Shown one piece after another: positions 7,963-15,991 of a stretch of DNA of 64,000 nt. Source of the stretch: JASHUC01 sp963849095 (lineage in GTDB: Bacteria > Pseudomonadota > Gammaproteobacteria > Steroidobacterales > Steroidobacteraceae). Each line of letters begins with the position of its first letter. Position 1 is the stretch's first letter. Location of the stretch: the NCBI GenBank assembly GCA_963849095.1, contig CAWKGA010000003.1, positions 62,001 to 126,000 on the forward strand, given 5' to 3'. The notes below the pieces were generated by a model. That model made no database searches. It worked only from the letters and a program-made list of their open reading frames with translations, and was not told where the DNA came from. The position numbers and the translations under genes were made by a program.

Positions 7963-8342
7963 GCGCCGCCCCGCCAGCCCTGCGCGTATTACTCCTCGAC
8001 CGACAGCGCCCGATGGCCCAAGCCTGCCTGAATGGCTGGCTCGGGGAGGAGAGCGCGATGCTCGCGACGACGACCTGCGCAGAGCGGTACATCATGATCG
8101 CGACAGTCGATACGCACCGCGACCCGCGGTATATCCACGTCGTAGAATTCCTGCGCAGCGCGGATGCGCTCCTCGCGTGGCTGGCGGTACACCTCGATAC
8201 GCTCGAGTGTTCGGCGGGGGCGCCCGCGCCGATCGATTTCAAATTCTTGCTCGATCCCACCGATCGCGCACGTGTCGATGGAATGCTCGACGAGAGAGAG
8301 CGGGAGCAATTGCGTCGAGTGCGACCGAGGGGATGCGCATGA
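7959..8342 (+). CDS. Hypothetical 127-aa element protein
   Basis: Starts at a GTG coupled to the previous stop and ends overlapping the primase ATG. The N-terminus (ALRVLLLDRQRPMAQACLNGWL) and the mid-part (YIHVVEFLRSADALLAWLAVHL) are hydrophobic and alternate like a small alpha/beta domain. No conserved catalytic motif seen. Its position suggests an early function linked to replication. Confidence 0.5.
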   Translation: MSAAPPALRVLLLDRQRPMAQACLNGWLGEESAMLATTTCAERYIMIATVDTHRDPRYIHVVEFLRSADALLAWLAVHLDTLECSAGAPAPIDFKFLLDPTDRARVDGMLDEREREQLRRVRPRGCA

Positions 8343-9214
8343 GCGCCGTCCTCATTGAGCGCATCCGTACCCGTATCCCCGCAGAGCTGCTCGAGCGGCC
8401 CATCTGGTTGCTGCACGACGAGCGCAAGGTGCCGATCTACGCACGGGGCATCCAGCGTCACGGGGTGCTCGACTCGCCCGAGGACCGGGCGCAGCTCGTG
8501 ATGTTCGCGGCGGCGGCGGCGGCTCTGCCTCGCGTACGTCGTGCAGTCGGACTCGGCCTCGCACTCGGCGCGGTGCCGGGCGAGGACATCATCAGCGGCA
8601 TCGACCTCGACCACTGCTACACCGACGGCGTACTCGACCCGCGTGTGATAGATCTCATGGGAGCGGCGGCCAGCTACGCGGAGCGCTCACCGAGCGGAAC
8701 CGGCGTACACATCATCGGAACCGGTGACATCGGCACGACCAGGACGCCAGGACTCGAGATCTACTCGGGGCAGCGCTATTTCACGGTGACCGGCGCCCGG
8801 CTCAATCAAGCTGGGCTCGCCGATCTGTCAGACGCAGCAACGCTCGCTCGCCGGCTCTACCGGGTGCAGGCAGAGCGACCGCGGTATACCGCGCAGGTGA
8901 TCCCCATCACGCGCGCGATGGCTCGCCGGGCAGGAGAGCAGTTCGGAGCGCTCATCGAGACGCTCCAGATGATGCAGATGTACAGAGGCGCGCGCGCCGG
9001 CAAGCCCGGGTGGCACGACGTCATATGTCCCTGGATCGCAGAGCACACGGGCGGGGAGATCTCAGGGACGGCCATCAGCGAGCCATCGGCTGTGAACGGC
9101 TTCTGGGGCGGCTTCCGCTGCCATCACGCCCACTGTGAGCATCGCGGCATGCGCGATGTCCGCCGGTGGCTACGTGAGCTCGTGCGGTTGATCGATGAGC
9201 GGAGGGCGCAGTGA
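8339..9214 (+). CDS. Prim-pol type DNA primase (AEP superfamily)
   Basis: 291 aa. Residues ~70-175 carry motifs of archaeo-eukaryotic primase-like prim-pol domains found in plasmids and phages: GIDLDHC (metal-binding acidic pair), SPSGTGVHI (the x-H motif), and GLEIYSGQRYFTVTG (third acidic motif plus the typical nucleotide-site strand). The C-terminal part has a candidate zinc cluster (CPWI and CHHAHC). Primases of this kind start DNA synthesis on element DNA. ATG at 8339 overlaps the previous stop, and the stop overlaps the helicase start, so primase and helicase form one unit. The long upstream frame extension is not used. Confidence 0.75.
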   Translation: MSAVLIERIRTRIPAELLERPIWLLHDERKVPIYARGIQRHGVLDSPEDRAQLVMFAAAAAALPRVRRAVGLGLALGAVPGEDIISGIDLDHCYTDGVLDPRVIDLMGAAASYAERSPSGTGVHIIGTGDIGTTRTPGLEIYSGQRYFTVTGARLNQAGLADLSDAATLARRLYRVQAERPRYTAQVIPITRAMARRAGEQFGALIETLQMMQMYRGARAGKPGWHDVICPWIAEHTGGEISGTAISEPSAVNGFWGGFRCHHAHCEHRGMRDVRRWLRELVRLIDERRAQ

Positions 9215-10479
9215 GCACGGCCCCCGACATCGAGGAGTTGCGCGCCCGGGCTGCCGAGGCGACGAGCGCGCCGCGCGAGAATGGAGCCGCGGTACAGGAG
9301 CCTCCACCCTGGATGGATGAAGGGCCGGAGCCCGAGGAGCCGCATGCCGGCGGCGAGCGGAAGCCGGAGCAACGGAAGCAGCCGACAGATTCCAGCCCGG
9401 TGATCGAGCCTCTGCAAATCGAGGCCGCCTCCACCTGGGCATCAAGGCCGGAGCCGGCGCCTCGGGACTGGATCATCGAGGGATTGATCCCGGCCGGGCG
9501 CGTGACCTCGCTCCTCGGCAACGGAGGCCTCGGCAAAACGCTCATCGCCGTGCAGCTCGGAGTGCATGTCGCGATCAACCGGGCGATCTTCGGCAAGCAA
9601 GTGAGCGGTGGCCCAGTGCTCGGCATCTTCTGTGAGGACGAGGCCGAGGAGCTCGAACGGCGCGCGCGGGCCGCCTGTGCGGGGGAGGATATCGGGCTCG
9701 ACTCACTCGACCAGCTCTACATGACGAGTCGGGACGGGCAGGACAATCTGCTGTGCACCTTCGAGCGCGAGCAGATCCTCGCCACGAAGTTCTACGGGGA
9801 GCTGGAAGCGACGATTGCTTCCATAAAGCCGCGCCTCACCATCCTCGACACGGCGGCCGACATGTTCGGTGGGGATTTCATGAGTACCCCGCAGGTGCGC
9901 CAGTTCATCAAGGTCGCGCTCGGCGGCCTGTGCGTGCGGCACGAGACGGCAATCCTCCTGCTCGCGCATCCGTCCGCCTCGGCGATGGCGACCGGCGACG
10001 GGGGAGGATTCTCGACCGCCTGGCACAACTCGGTGCGCTCCCGGATGTATCTGCGCCGGCCGAAGACCGAGAACCCGGAAGAAGCGAAGGACCGGCGTGT
10101 GCTCGAGGTGCGCAAGTCCAACTATGCCGGAGACGGGGGCATGGTGCCGCTCATCTACCAGCGCGGGTACTTCGTGCCGGACACGGAGCCGGTGGACGAG
10201 GGAGCGAAGCCGGGCCGGGCCCGCTCGAGCGGCTGCACCAAGCTCGGATTGGCTCTCATGGCGCACATGCGTCAGAACGCGGCGAGTGGACAGGTCGTCA
10301 GCTTCGGGACGCTCTTTGAGGCACTTCAGGGCGCCGGAGACATCGAGCGCGGGCCCTACGAGACCGTCCGCAAGCCGCTGCAGCGGACCCTTCGGCAACT
10401 GGTGCACGAAAATCTGCTCATCGCAACTGAGGTGCCCCGGGGATATCGCGTGGCCAGCGAGCCGGCGGAGGCGCCATGA
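9211..10479 (+). CDS. RepA-like hexameric helicase / AAA ATPase
   Basis: 422 aa, GTG start coupled to the primase stop. The RecA-fold ATPase domain (residues ~80-270) has a Walker A GNGGLGKT, a Walker B-like LTILDTAAD, and a sensor region ILLLAHPS. The opening block WIIEGLIPAGRVTSLLG is typical of RepA/DnaB-like helicases from plasmids and phages. The C-terminal ~80 residues form a winged-helix-like region. With the adjacent primase it makes a plausible replication module. Immediately downstream lies the repeat array at 10481-10610. Confidence 0.78.
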   Translation: MSTAPDIEELRARAAEATSAPRENGAAVQEPPPWMDEGPEPEEPHAGGERKPEQRKQPTDSSPVIEPLQIEAASTWASRPEPAPRDWIIEGLIPAGRVTSLLGNGGLGKTLIAVQLGVHVAINRAIFGKQVSGGPVLGIFCEDEAEELERRARAACAGEDIGLDSLDQLYMTSRDGQDNLLCTFEREQILATKFYGELEATIASIKPRLTILDTAADMFGGDFMSTPQVRQFIKVALGGLCVRHETAILLLAHPSASAMATGDGGGFSTAWHNSVRSRMYLRRPKTENPEEAKDRRVLEVRKSNYAGDGGMVPLIYQRGYFVPDTEPVDEGAKPGRARSSGCTKLGLALMAHMRQNAASGQVVSFGTLFEALQGAGDIERGPYETVRKPLQRTLRQLVHENLLIATEVPRGYRVASEPAEAP

Positions 10480-10480
10480 C

Positions 10481-10610
10481 TCGGGACAACTCGGGACAAA
10501 TGCCGGGACAACTCGGGACAACTCGGGACGCTGACCCCTCCATTCTCGGGACAGGTCGGGACAACCCCCCTAGAAGGGGTGTCCCTGTCCCGGGAAGGGA
10601 GATGTCCCGA
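10481..10610. repeat. Iteron-like array of TCGGGACAAC units
   Basis: Seven direct copies of TCGGGACA(A/G)(C/A/G) or close variants begin at 10481, 10491, 10503, 10513, 10523, 10546 and 10556; the first five are spaced 10-12 bp, about one helical turn. Two inverted copies follow (TGTCCCGGG at 10586 and TGTCCCGA at 10603). The array starts two bases after the helicase stop. Iterons of this spacing are typical of replication origins bound by an initiator; an operator cluster is the alternative. Confidence 0.55.
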
Positions 10611-10763
10611 GCGGCTACAGAGGGACAGAGGGTAGAGAACGGAGAGCCCACGCCCTCTCAGCACGCGTCCACCCTCCCGCCCCCGCTAGGCCCGCCCGCT
10701 GCGCCGTCCCGGCCGCCTCGTGCCGAGCCCGGCGCCGTGACGCGGCGCTTGACTCGCGCCGAG

Positions 10764-10795
10764 ACTCTGCCGAGAATGTACGTTTACGGCAGAGT
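10764..10795. other. Candidate tyrosine-recombinase core site (13-6-13)
   Basis: Perfect inverted arms ACTCTGCCG (10764-10772) and CGGCAGAGT (10787-10795). Extending inward, the 13-base arms agree at 11 positions and flank a 6-bp centre TGTACG. This layout is like dif, loxP and FRT sites. It lies 14 bp before the start of the short tyrosine recombinase gene; a half-site copy (ACGGCAGAGT) recurs at 10865-10874 inside that gene. It may instead act as the gene's operator. Confidence 0.5.
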
Positions 10796-10809
10796 ACACG
10801 GAGGCGGGT

Positions 10810-11448
10810 ATGAGCACAGACAACGGCTTAGCACTGCGGGCAGAGCCAGCGCCAACACGCGAAAACGGCAGAGTTGCTCCGCCGCGTCGGCGCAAGAACA
10901 CAGACAGCCGCACCCGCGAGTACCTCTCGCCGAAGGAGGTCCATTCGCTGCAGTGTGCTGCCGGTCGCCTGGGTCGTCATGGCCAGCGGGATGCGGCCTT
11001 GGTGCTGATCGGCTATCGCCACGGCCTGCGGGTGTCGGAGCTGGCGGCGCTGCGCTGGGAGCAGGTGGACTTCAAGGCAGGGCTGCTGCATGTCGCGCGG
11101 CTAAAAAACGGGATCGCCTCGACCCATCCGATTCAGGGGCCGGAGCTGCGCTCGCTGCACGAGCTGCGCCGGCGGTATCCAGACGGTCCCTACGTGTTCT
11201 GCAGCGAGCACGGCGGGCCGCTGGGTGTGCGTTCGGTGCGTGCCATCGTGGCACGGGCCGGGGTCGAGGCGAAGCTGCCATTCACGGTGCACCCCCACAT
11301 GCTGCGGCACTCGACCGGCTACAAGCTCGCCAACGACGGCCAGGACACGCGGGCAATCCAACTGTATCTCGGCCATCGCAGCATCACGCACACCGTGCGC
11401 TATACCGAGCTGAGCCCGGAACGTTTCAAGGACTTCTGGCGCGACTAG
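10810..11448 (+). CDS. Short FimB-type tyrosine recombinase
   Basis: 212 aa, consisting almost only of the catalytic domain, as in FimB/FimE recombinases. The catalytic set is complete: Arg in GYRHGLRVSELAAL, Lys in RLKNGIASTHP, His-x-x-Arg in HPHMLRHSTG, His in YLGHRSI and Tyr in VRYTEL. GGAGG lies six bases before the ATG. Related proteins invert promoters or resolve plasmid multimers. It is distinct from the integrase at the left end. Its position next to a replication module and an inverted-repeat site suggests a resolution or inversion role. The bases 10611-10763 hold no other feature I can support. Confidence 0.85.
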   Translation: MSTDNGLALRAEPAPTRENGRVAPPRRRKNTDSRTREYLSPKEVHSLQCAAGRLGRHGQRDAALVLIGYRHGLRVSELAALRWEQVDFKAGLLHVARLKNGIASTHPIQGPELRSLHELRRRYPDGPYVFCSEHGGPLGVRSVRAIVARAGVEAKLPFTVHPHMLRHSTGYKLANDGQDTRAIQLYLGHRSITHTVRYTELSPERFKDFWRD

Positions 11449-11540
11449 CGCCCAGCGCCGCGCATTCCATCCATAGCAACGGTGCGGGTAGCCGCTGCGC
11501 CGCTCCTGACGCGTCCTACGCGGCCACGCGGGGTGCGCGC

Positions 11541-11849
11541 TCAGGCCGCTTGTGGTACGAGCTTCAGCCCGAGTGCCCGCAGCACCTTGAGCACGGTCGC
11601 AAGGCTCGGGTTGCCGTCTTTCGAGAGCGCCTTGTACAGCCCGTCGCGGCTGATGCCGGTATCGCGCGAGAGTTGCACCATGCCGCGGGCGCGGGCAATC
11701 GTGCCGATGGCCGCCGCGAGGAAAGCCGCATCCTCGGGCGCCTCCTCGAGGCAGGCGTCGAGATAGGCCGCCATGTCCGCCTCGCTCTTGAGGTAGTCCG
11801 CGCTGTCGTAGCGGGAGACTTCAATCGTGCGCGTTCGCTTTCTGGCCAT
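11541..11849 (-). CDS. Antitoxin of a HigBA-like pair (addiction module antidote)
   Basis: 102 aa with an N-terminal YDSADYLKSEADMAAYLDACLEE block and a C-terminal helix-turn-helix (GMVQLSRDTGISRDGLYKALS...NPSLATVLKVLRALG), the pattern of the COG3636 antidote family. It neutralises the toxin encoded just upstream and, in this family, represses the pair's own promoter. Gene order toxin then antitoxin, with a 3-bp gap, fits HigBA-type systems. The pair runs opposite to the other element genes, as cargo often does. Confidence 0.85.
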   Translation of the reverse strand: MARKRTRTIEVSRYDSADYLKSEADMAAYLDACLEEAPEDAAFLAAAIGTIARARGMVQLSRDTGISRDGLYKALSKDGNPSLATVLKVLRALGLKLVPQAA

Positions 11850-11852
11850 ACC

Positions 11853-12149
11853 TCACTCCTTCCACGCTTTTGCGATTCCGATGGCTCGCTTGATGTCAGC
11901 GTCTTGCGTGCGCTTGTCGCCGCCGCAGCACAGCAGGATTACGGCAGCCCCGCGCCGTTGGTAGTACACGCGGTAGCCCGGGCCGTAGTTGACCCGCAGC
12001 TCGCTCACGCCCGCGCCGACCGGCTTCGTATCGCCTGCGTTGCCGGCGGCGAGCCGGTCGATCCGCACCGTGATGCGTGCCACGGCCTGACGGTCCCGCA
12101 AGCCCGACAACCAGCCGTCGAATTCGGTCGTCTTGAGCATCTCGACCAT
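11853..12149 (-). CDS. RelE/ParE-superfamily toxin (HigB-like, PF05973 type)
   Basis: 98 aa. The sequence has the family's opening (FDGWLSGLRDRQAVARITVRIDRL), a Gly-rich loop (GVSELRVNYGPGYRVYY) and the closing block ILLCCGGDKRTQDADI followed by a helix. Family members are mostly ribosome-associated mRNA interferases. The ATG at 12149 lies seven bases from a perfect palindrome that is the likely operator. Confidence 0.85.
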   Translation of the reverse strand: MVEMLKTTEFDGWLSGLRDRQAVARITVRIDRLAAGNAGDTKPVGAGVSELRVNYGPGYRVYYQRRGAAVILLCCGGDKRTQDADIKRAIGIAKAWKE

Positions 12150-12156
12150 GCGCTAG

Positions 12157-12176
12157 GTGTATACCACGGTATACAC
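12157..12176 (-). promoter_or_regulatory. Palindromic operator of the toxin-antitoxin pair
   Basis: GTGTATACC (12157-12165), two bases, then GGTATACAC (12168-12176): a perfect 9-2-9 palindrome directly upstream of the toxin start. TA antitoxins with a helix-turn-helix bind such sites to autoregulate. It could also act on the rightward gene at 12236. Confidence 0.65.
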
Positions 12177-12235
12177 GCACGCACAAGTAACACACGCACA
12201 AGCAACCGTGCTACCCCCACGCGGGAGGCTTTTCT

Positions 12236-12445
12236 GTGAGGCGCTCGATCGGCGGACAGCTCACGCTCGACGCGCTCGCCCTGCTCGTCGGCAGCACCGG
12301 CCGGCAGTACCGCGCCTGCGATCGCGATGCCCTGCGCGCTGCTGCTCATGAGCTGAGATCCCGCGGCCAGACGGTTCGCGATATCAGCGCCGCGCTCGGG
12401 ATCGCAGAGCAGGCCGTGTGCCAGCTGCTCGGGGAGGCGCCGTGA
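12236..12445 (+). CDS. Small helix-turn-helix protein
   Basis: 69 aa, GTG start with GGGAGG seven bases upstream. The C-terminal half (GQTVRDISAALGIAEQAVCQLL) reads as a helix-turn-helix, so it may bind DNA. Its stop overlaps the next GTG by four bases. It opens the rightward late run of the element. Confidence 0.55.
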   Translation: MRRSIGGQLTLDALALLVGSTGRQYRACDRDALRAAAHELRSRGQTVRDISAALGIAEQAVCQLLGEAP

Positions 12446-12669
12446 CGGCGCGCAACCGTCGCGCCTACGAGCACGGCCTGGCAGTGCGTGCCGCAGTCCG
12501 CGACATCCTTGCGAGCCGCACTCAGCTCGAGCCGCCGCTGACTGCGCGGCAGATCAACACGCTGCTGCCGCCAGCTCTGCGCCGTTGCGACTCGGTGATC
12601 CGATGGCACCGCTTGGCCGTGCAGACCGAGTATCTGATGCAGTCGATTGATAGGTCGGCGCCGTGCTGA
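12442..12669 (+). CDS. Hypothetical 75-aa element protein
   Basis: GTG start coupled to the previous stop. Product TARNRRAYEHGLAVRAAVRDI... contains a helical segment (LTARQINTLLPPALRRCDSVIRWH) resembling a HTH used in small phage regulators. No family recognised. An upstream ATG at 12418 in frame is less likely because of the GTGA overlap. Confidence 0.5.
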   Translation: MTARNRRAYEHGLAVRAAVRDILASRTQLEPPLTARQINTLLPPALRRCDSVIRWHRLAVQTEYLMQSIDRSAPC

Positions 12670-12727
12670 TTCATTGCTTGAGCCGAGCGGCGCAGAATAC
12701 CGCGACACTCCGCGACGATTTATTGTC

Positions 12728-13330
12728 ATGACGCGACGAGGCGAAAACAGCGGTAAATGCACCATCTGCGCCCATGGGCAGCGCTACTCGATCGAGCTGG
12801 CGCTGGTCTCAGGCGTGAGCTGTCGTGCAGTCGCCACGAAGTACAGCGTGAGCCGGGATGCGGCATGGCGGCACCTCAAGCATCACGTGCCGCCCGAGCG
12901 CAGAGTTGAGCTCATCGCCGGCCCCCTGAAGCCGGCGGAGCTTGCCCAGCGAGCGGCCGATGAGGGCCTGACATTGCTCGAGTACGTCGCCATGGTGCGC
13001 AATAGCCTCATGGCGCGCTTCCTGGCGGCTTCCGAGGCTGACGACAGGCAAGGGACGGCGCTCGTCGCCGGGCGGCTCCTGGACTGCCTGCGGCTCACTG
13101 CGACGCTCTCCGGGGAGCTCTCCAAGGTCGGCGCCGGTGTGACGAACAACCTGCTGATCATGCAGTCCCCGCTGATGGCGGACCTGCAGAGCATGCTGAT
13201 CCGCCGGCTGCAGCCGTTCCCGGATGCTCGCGTCGCGGTGATCGCCGGTCTCGAGGAACTCTCTGTCAAAGCGCTTCAGGGCGCCGTTCCGGCGCTCCCG
13301 GGTAATGTGATCGAGGCCCCAAATGTCTAG
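12728..13330 (+). CDS. Probable terminase small subunit
   Basis: 200 aa. The N-terminus has a Cys/His patch (CTICAHGQR) and a helix-turn-helix (GVSCRAVATKYSVSRDAAWRHLKHH), then a helical oligomerisation-like region ending NVIEAPNV. Position directly before the large terminase gene, with an 8-bp overlap, supports a DNA-recognition role in packaging. The ATG at 12728 is chosen because homology-like content begins there; the frame is open from 12647. Confidence 0.6.
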   Translation: MTRRGENSGKCTICAHGQRYSIELALVSGVSCRAVATKYSVSRDAAWRHLKHHVPPERRVELIAGPLKPAELAQRAADEGLTLLEYVAMVRNSLMARFLAASEADDRQGTALVAGRLLDCLRLTATLSGELSKVGAGVTNNLLIMQSPLMADLQSMLIRRLQPFPDARVAVIAGLEELSVKALQGAVPALPGNVIEAPNV

Positions 13331-14663
13331 CGAATTCTTCCGCGGGCTGGCCGATTCGCTCAAGAGCGCCGCGGAGTCTGATTGGCAAAAGCAGGCGCGC
13401 CCGAATCAGCTCCCGCCCCCCGGCGACTTTTGGACTATTTGGCTGCTGCTCGCCGGCCGCGGATTCGGCAAGACGCGCTCCATTACCGAGTTCGTCCGCA
13501 TGGAGGTCGAGGCGAATCGCGCCGGCTACATCGCCGTCGTCGGCGCTTCGGCCGCGGACTGCCGCGACATCCTTGTCGAGGGCCCTTGCGGCCTGCTCGC
13601 CGTCGCGCCGAAATGGAACCGTCCGCAGTATGAGCCGAGCAAGCGTCGCTTGACGTGGCCGAACGGCGCCCAGGCGACGACGTTCTCCGCCGATGAGCCC
13701 GATAGAGGGCTGCGCGGGACGCAGCACGATTTAGCAATTTGCGACGAGCTCGCCGCGTGGCGTTTCCCCGAGGCCTTCGACAACCTGATGTTTGGATTGC
13801 GCATGCGGCGCCCCGGCTCCCGGCCGCGCTGCGCGATCGCGACGACCCCTAGACCCACAAAGATCATCAAGGCACTGATTGCACGCGAGCGCACCGCGGG
13901 CGATCCGGCAGGCGATGTCGTGCTCACGCGCGGCTCGACGCTCGAAAACTCGGCGAACCTCGCCGACGCCTTCGTCGATCAGATCATCGCGCGCTACCGC
14001 GGCACGCGCCTTGAGCGGCAAGAGGTATTCGGCGAGGTGCTGCTCGACGTGCCGGGCGCTTTGTTCAGCGCGGAGGCTCTCGAGCTGACTCGCCTCGAGC
14101 GCGCGCCGGCCGACCTCGAGCGGGTCGTGGTCGGCGTCGATCCCGCGGGCTCATCCGAGGACGGCGCCAATGAGACCGGCATCATCGTCGCGGCGAAGGG
14201 CGCTGACGGGGAGGCTTACGTGCTCGAGGACCGTAGTGGCGTGCTACCTCCGCTCGAGTGGGCGCGTGCTGCGGTAGCGGCCTTTCACGTTCACCGTGCC
14301 GACCTCATCGCGGCCGAGAGAAATTACGGCGGTGAGATGGTCGCGGCGAACATTGCCTCAGTCGATTCGAGCGTGCCGGTGAAGCTCATCACCTCGAGCC
14401 GCGGCAAGGTGCTGCGGGCCGAGCCGATCGCGAGCGTTTTCGCGCAGCACCGCGCGCACTTGGTCGGTGTGTTTCCCGGGCTCGAGGACCAGCTCATCCG
14501 GTTCACCTCTGACTGGAATCGCTCCCGTGATGGGAGCCCGGACCGTATCGATGCGATGGTATTCGCGATGACTGAGCTCATGCTCGAGGAGCAAGAGCTC
14601 GGCGCCTACAGCATTCGCGCGTTGCTCGGGCCGGAGAACGGGGAGATCACCATTTATGGATGA
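13323..14663 (+). CDS. Terminase large subunit
   Basis: 446 aa packaging ATPase-nuclease. ATPase domain: Walker A LAGRGFGKT (residues ~44-52), Walker B LAICDELAAW (~138-147) and a coupling region RCAIATTPRPTK. Nuclease domain: VGVDPAGSSEDG with the first metal-binding Asp (~265-275), and the distal acidic block DRIDAMVFAMTELM. The usual length is 420-600 aa, so it looks complete. It cuts and translocates phage DNA into proheads. No portal gene follows as would be usual. Confidence 0.88.
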   Translation: MSSEFFRGLADSLKSAAESDWQKQARPNQLPPPGDFWTIWLLLAGRGFGKTRSITEFVRMEVEANRAGYIAVVGASAADCRDILVEGPCGLLAVAPKWNRPQYEPSKRRLTWPNGAQATTFSADEPDRGLRGTQHDLAICDELAAWRFPEAFDNLMFGLRMRRPGSRPRCAIATTPRPTKIIKALIARERTAGDPAGDVVLTRGSTLENSANLADAFVDQIIARYRGTRLERQEVFGEVLLDVPGALFSAEALELTRLERAPADLERVVVGVDPAGSSEDGANETGIIVAAKGADGEAYVLEDRSGVLPPLEWARAAVAAFHVHRADLIAAERNYGGEMVAANIASVDSSVPVKLITSSRGKVLRAEPIASVFAQHRAHLVGVFPGLEDQLIRFTSDWNRSRDGSPDRIDAMVFAMTELMLEEQELGAYSIRALLGPENGEITIYG

Positions 14664-15576
14664 GCGGCCGGAGAAACTCTTTGCGACCATTGCGACCTGC
14701 GACCGTCCCGACGCGGGCGTAGGCGTTGTTTGGTTCGCGTTCAGCCCGCGAGGTACGTATCTGCTTCGCGTGGTCGATTATTCCCTCGAGAGCATGAGCG
14801 CGATCAACGGCGAGTGGCTCGAGGCGTTCTTTGCGCAGAGCGCCGAGCTCGTGCGCCTGCACCGGCCGGTATTTTCCGGCTGCGTCGGCTGGGTCGAGGA
14901 CGCGGGCCTCGTGAGCGTGCTCGAGGCGGCCGGACGTGCGCGCGAGGGCGCCGGGGTGCCCGATGGATACGATATCGAGCGGGTGCGCGACTCGGCGGCT
15001 GCGGCGTGGCCTGCGACGATCGACGAGCGGGTCGCCCAGACGCGCGCGCTTGTCAACAGCGGCACGGTCGTACGCATCGAGAGCGGTCTGCGGCGGTTCG
15101 CGTTCCGCGGAACGAAAACCGATCACCTCGTGGCGCAGTTGCGCCGCCACCGCCGCGGCGATGCCGCGAGCGCCGGGGAGCTGTTGCACGCTTTCGTGCT
15201 CGCGCTCTTGTTGACACGCGAGAGTGATGAGCGCGTGACCCTGCCGCCCTTCGCCTCGCCCGAGCCTGCGCCCGAGGGGTTGTGGACCCGGATGCTCGCG
15301 GCCATGCGCGCGTCCGAGCCCAAACCCAAGCGCCCACCCGAGCCCACGCCCGGAGTGATGCTCGCGGCCGGCAAGCACACAATCCAATGGCACCAGATCT
15401 CGACCGGCGGCCCCTGGCGCGACGACGGTTTTGACAAGACGATCGTCACCATCGATATCGCCGGCGAGCGCGGGCAGCAGACCTGGCACCCGCTGCCGCG
15501 CTGGGGATGCTACCTCATCGACTCGCGGATCACGCACGTGAGGGATACCTCACGCGGCGCGATTCAGATCGCATGA
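14656..15576 (+). CDS. Unrecognised 306-aa protein in the portal position
   Basis: Overlaps the terminase stop by 8 bp. N-terminal ~230 residues are mixed helix/strand with no motif I know; residues ~205-235 are Pro-rich (EPKPKRPPEPTP), then a beta-rich C-terminal domain (KHTIQWHQISTGGPWRDDG, TIVTIDIAGERG, RGCYLIDSRITHV-like). Not hydrophobic, no signal peptide. In most tailed phages a portal gene follows the terminase, but nothing here reads as one. Could be a very diverged structural or packaging accessory protein. Confidence 0.6.
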   Translation: MDERPEKLFATIATCDRPDAGVGVVWFAFSPRGTYLLRVVDYSLESMSAINGEWLEAFFAQSAELVRLHRPVFSGCVGWVEDAGLVSVLEAAGRAREGAGVPDGYDIERVRDSAAAAWPATIDERVAQTRALVNSGTVVRIESGLRRFAFRGTKTDHLVAQLRRHRRGDAASAGELLHAFVLALLLTRESDERVTLPPFASPEPAPEGLWTRMLAAMRASEPKPKRPPEPTPGVMLAAGKHTIQWHQISTGGPWRDDGFDKTIVTIDIAGERGQQTWHPLPRWGCYLIDSRITHVRDTSRGAIQIA

Positions 15577-15791
15577 ACCTCCACCTCGCCGCCCGCCGCT
15601 CACTCGCACGGTTGCTCAGGCGCTGGGCTGCTGCGCTGGATGCGCCCCACGAGTTCCGGTCGCACGAGGCCGCCGCGCGTGAGCCAAGGTTCACTTCCGG
15701 GATCTTATCGATGGTGCCCTCCGCGGAGGAGCTCGAGGACGCCGAGGAGCGCGAGTATCACCGTCGCGTGTGGGGCCGCAGGCTCTCATGA
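15573..15791 (+). CDS. Hypothetical 72-aa element protein
   Basis: ATG coupled to the preceding stop (ATGA). A basic N-terminal helix (NLHLAARRSLARLLRRWAAAL) is followed by an acidic stretch (PSAEELEDAEEREYHRR). Amphipathic character suggests a protein-interaction or membrane-surface role. No family recognised. It overlaps the next ATG by four bases. Confidence 0.5.
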   Translation: MNLHLAARRSLARLLRRWAAALDAPHEFRSHEAAAREPRFTSGILSMVPSAEELEDAEEREYHRRVWGRRLS

Positions 15792-15982
15792 GCGCGCGCG
15801 TGCCCGATGAGACCCGGGCGCGCATTCTCGCCGACCTGGCGGCGCGCGAGCGGTTCACGATGAAAGCGATCGGCCGTCGCCACGGTGTCTCCCGGGCGAC
15901 GCTGTGGCGGCTGCGCGATGAGCTGCGCGACCCGCGGCGATTGAAACGTTTTGCTTCAGACATTGACCTTATCACTGAGTAG
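15788..15982 (+). CDS. Small helix-turn-helix protein
   Basis: 64 aa. The block FTMKAIGRRHGVSRATLWRLRDEL is a clear helix-turn-helix, similar to resolvase or Trp-repressor-like DNA-binding ends. It probably regulates late genes. ATG overlaps the previous stop by four bases. Confidence 0.55.
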   Translation: MSARVPDETRARILADLAARERFTMKAIGRRHGVSRATLWRLRDELRDPRRLKRFASDIDLITE

Positions 15983-15991
15983 TATCGAGTC

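Noticed and set aside
10476..12239. 587-aa plus-strand frame starting with an ATGA overlap to the helicase
   Set aside because: Its first part only translates the iteron repeats, and the rest runs out of frame through the recombinase and antisense to the TA genes. A very short peptide from this start cannot be excluded.
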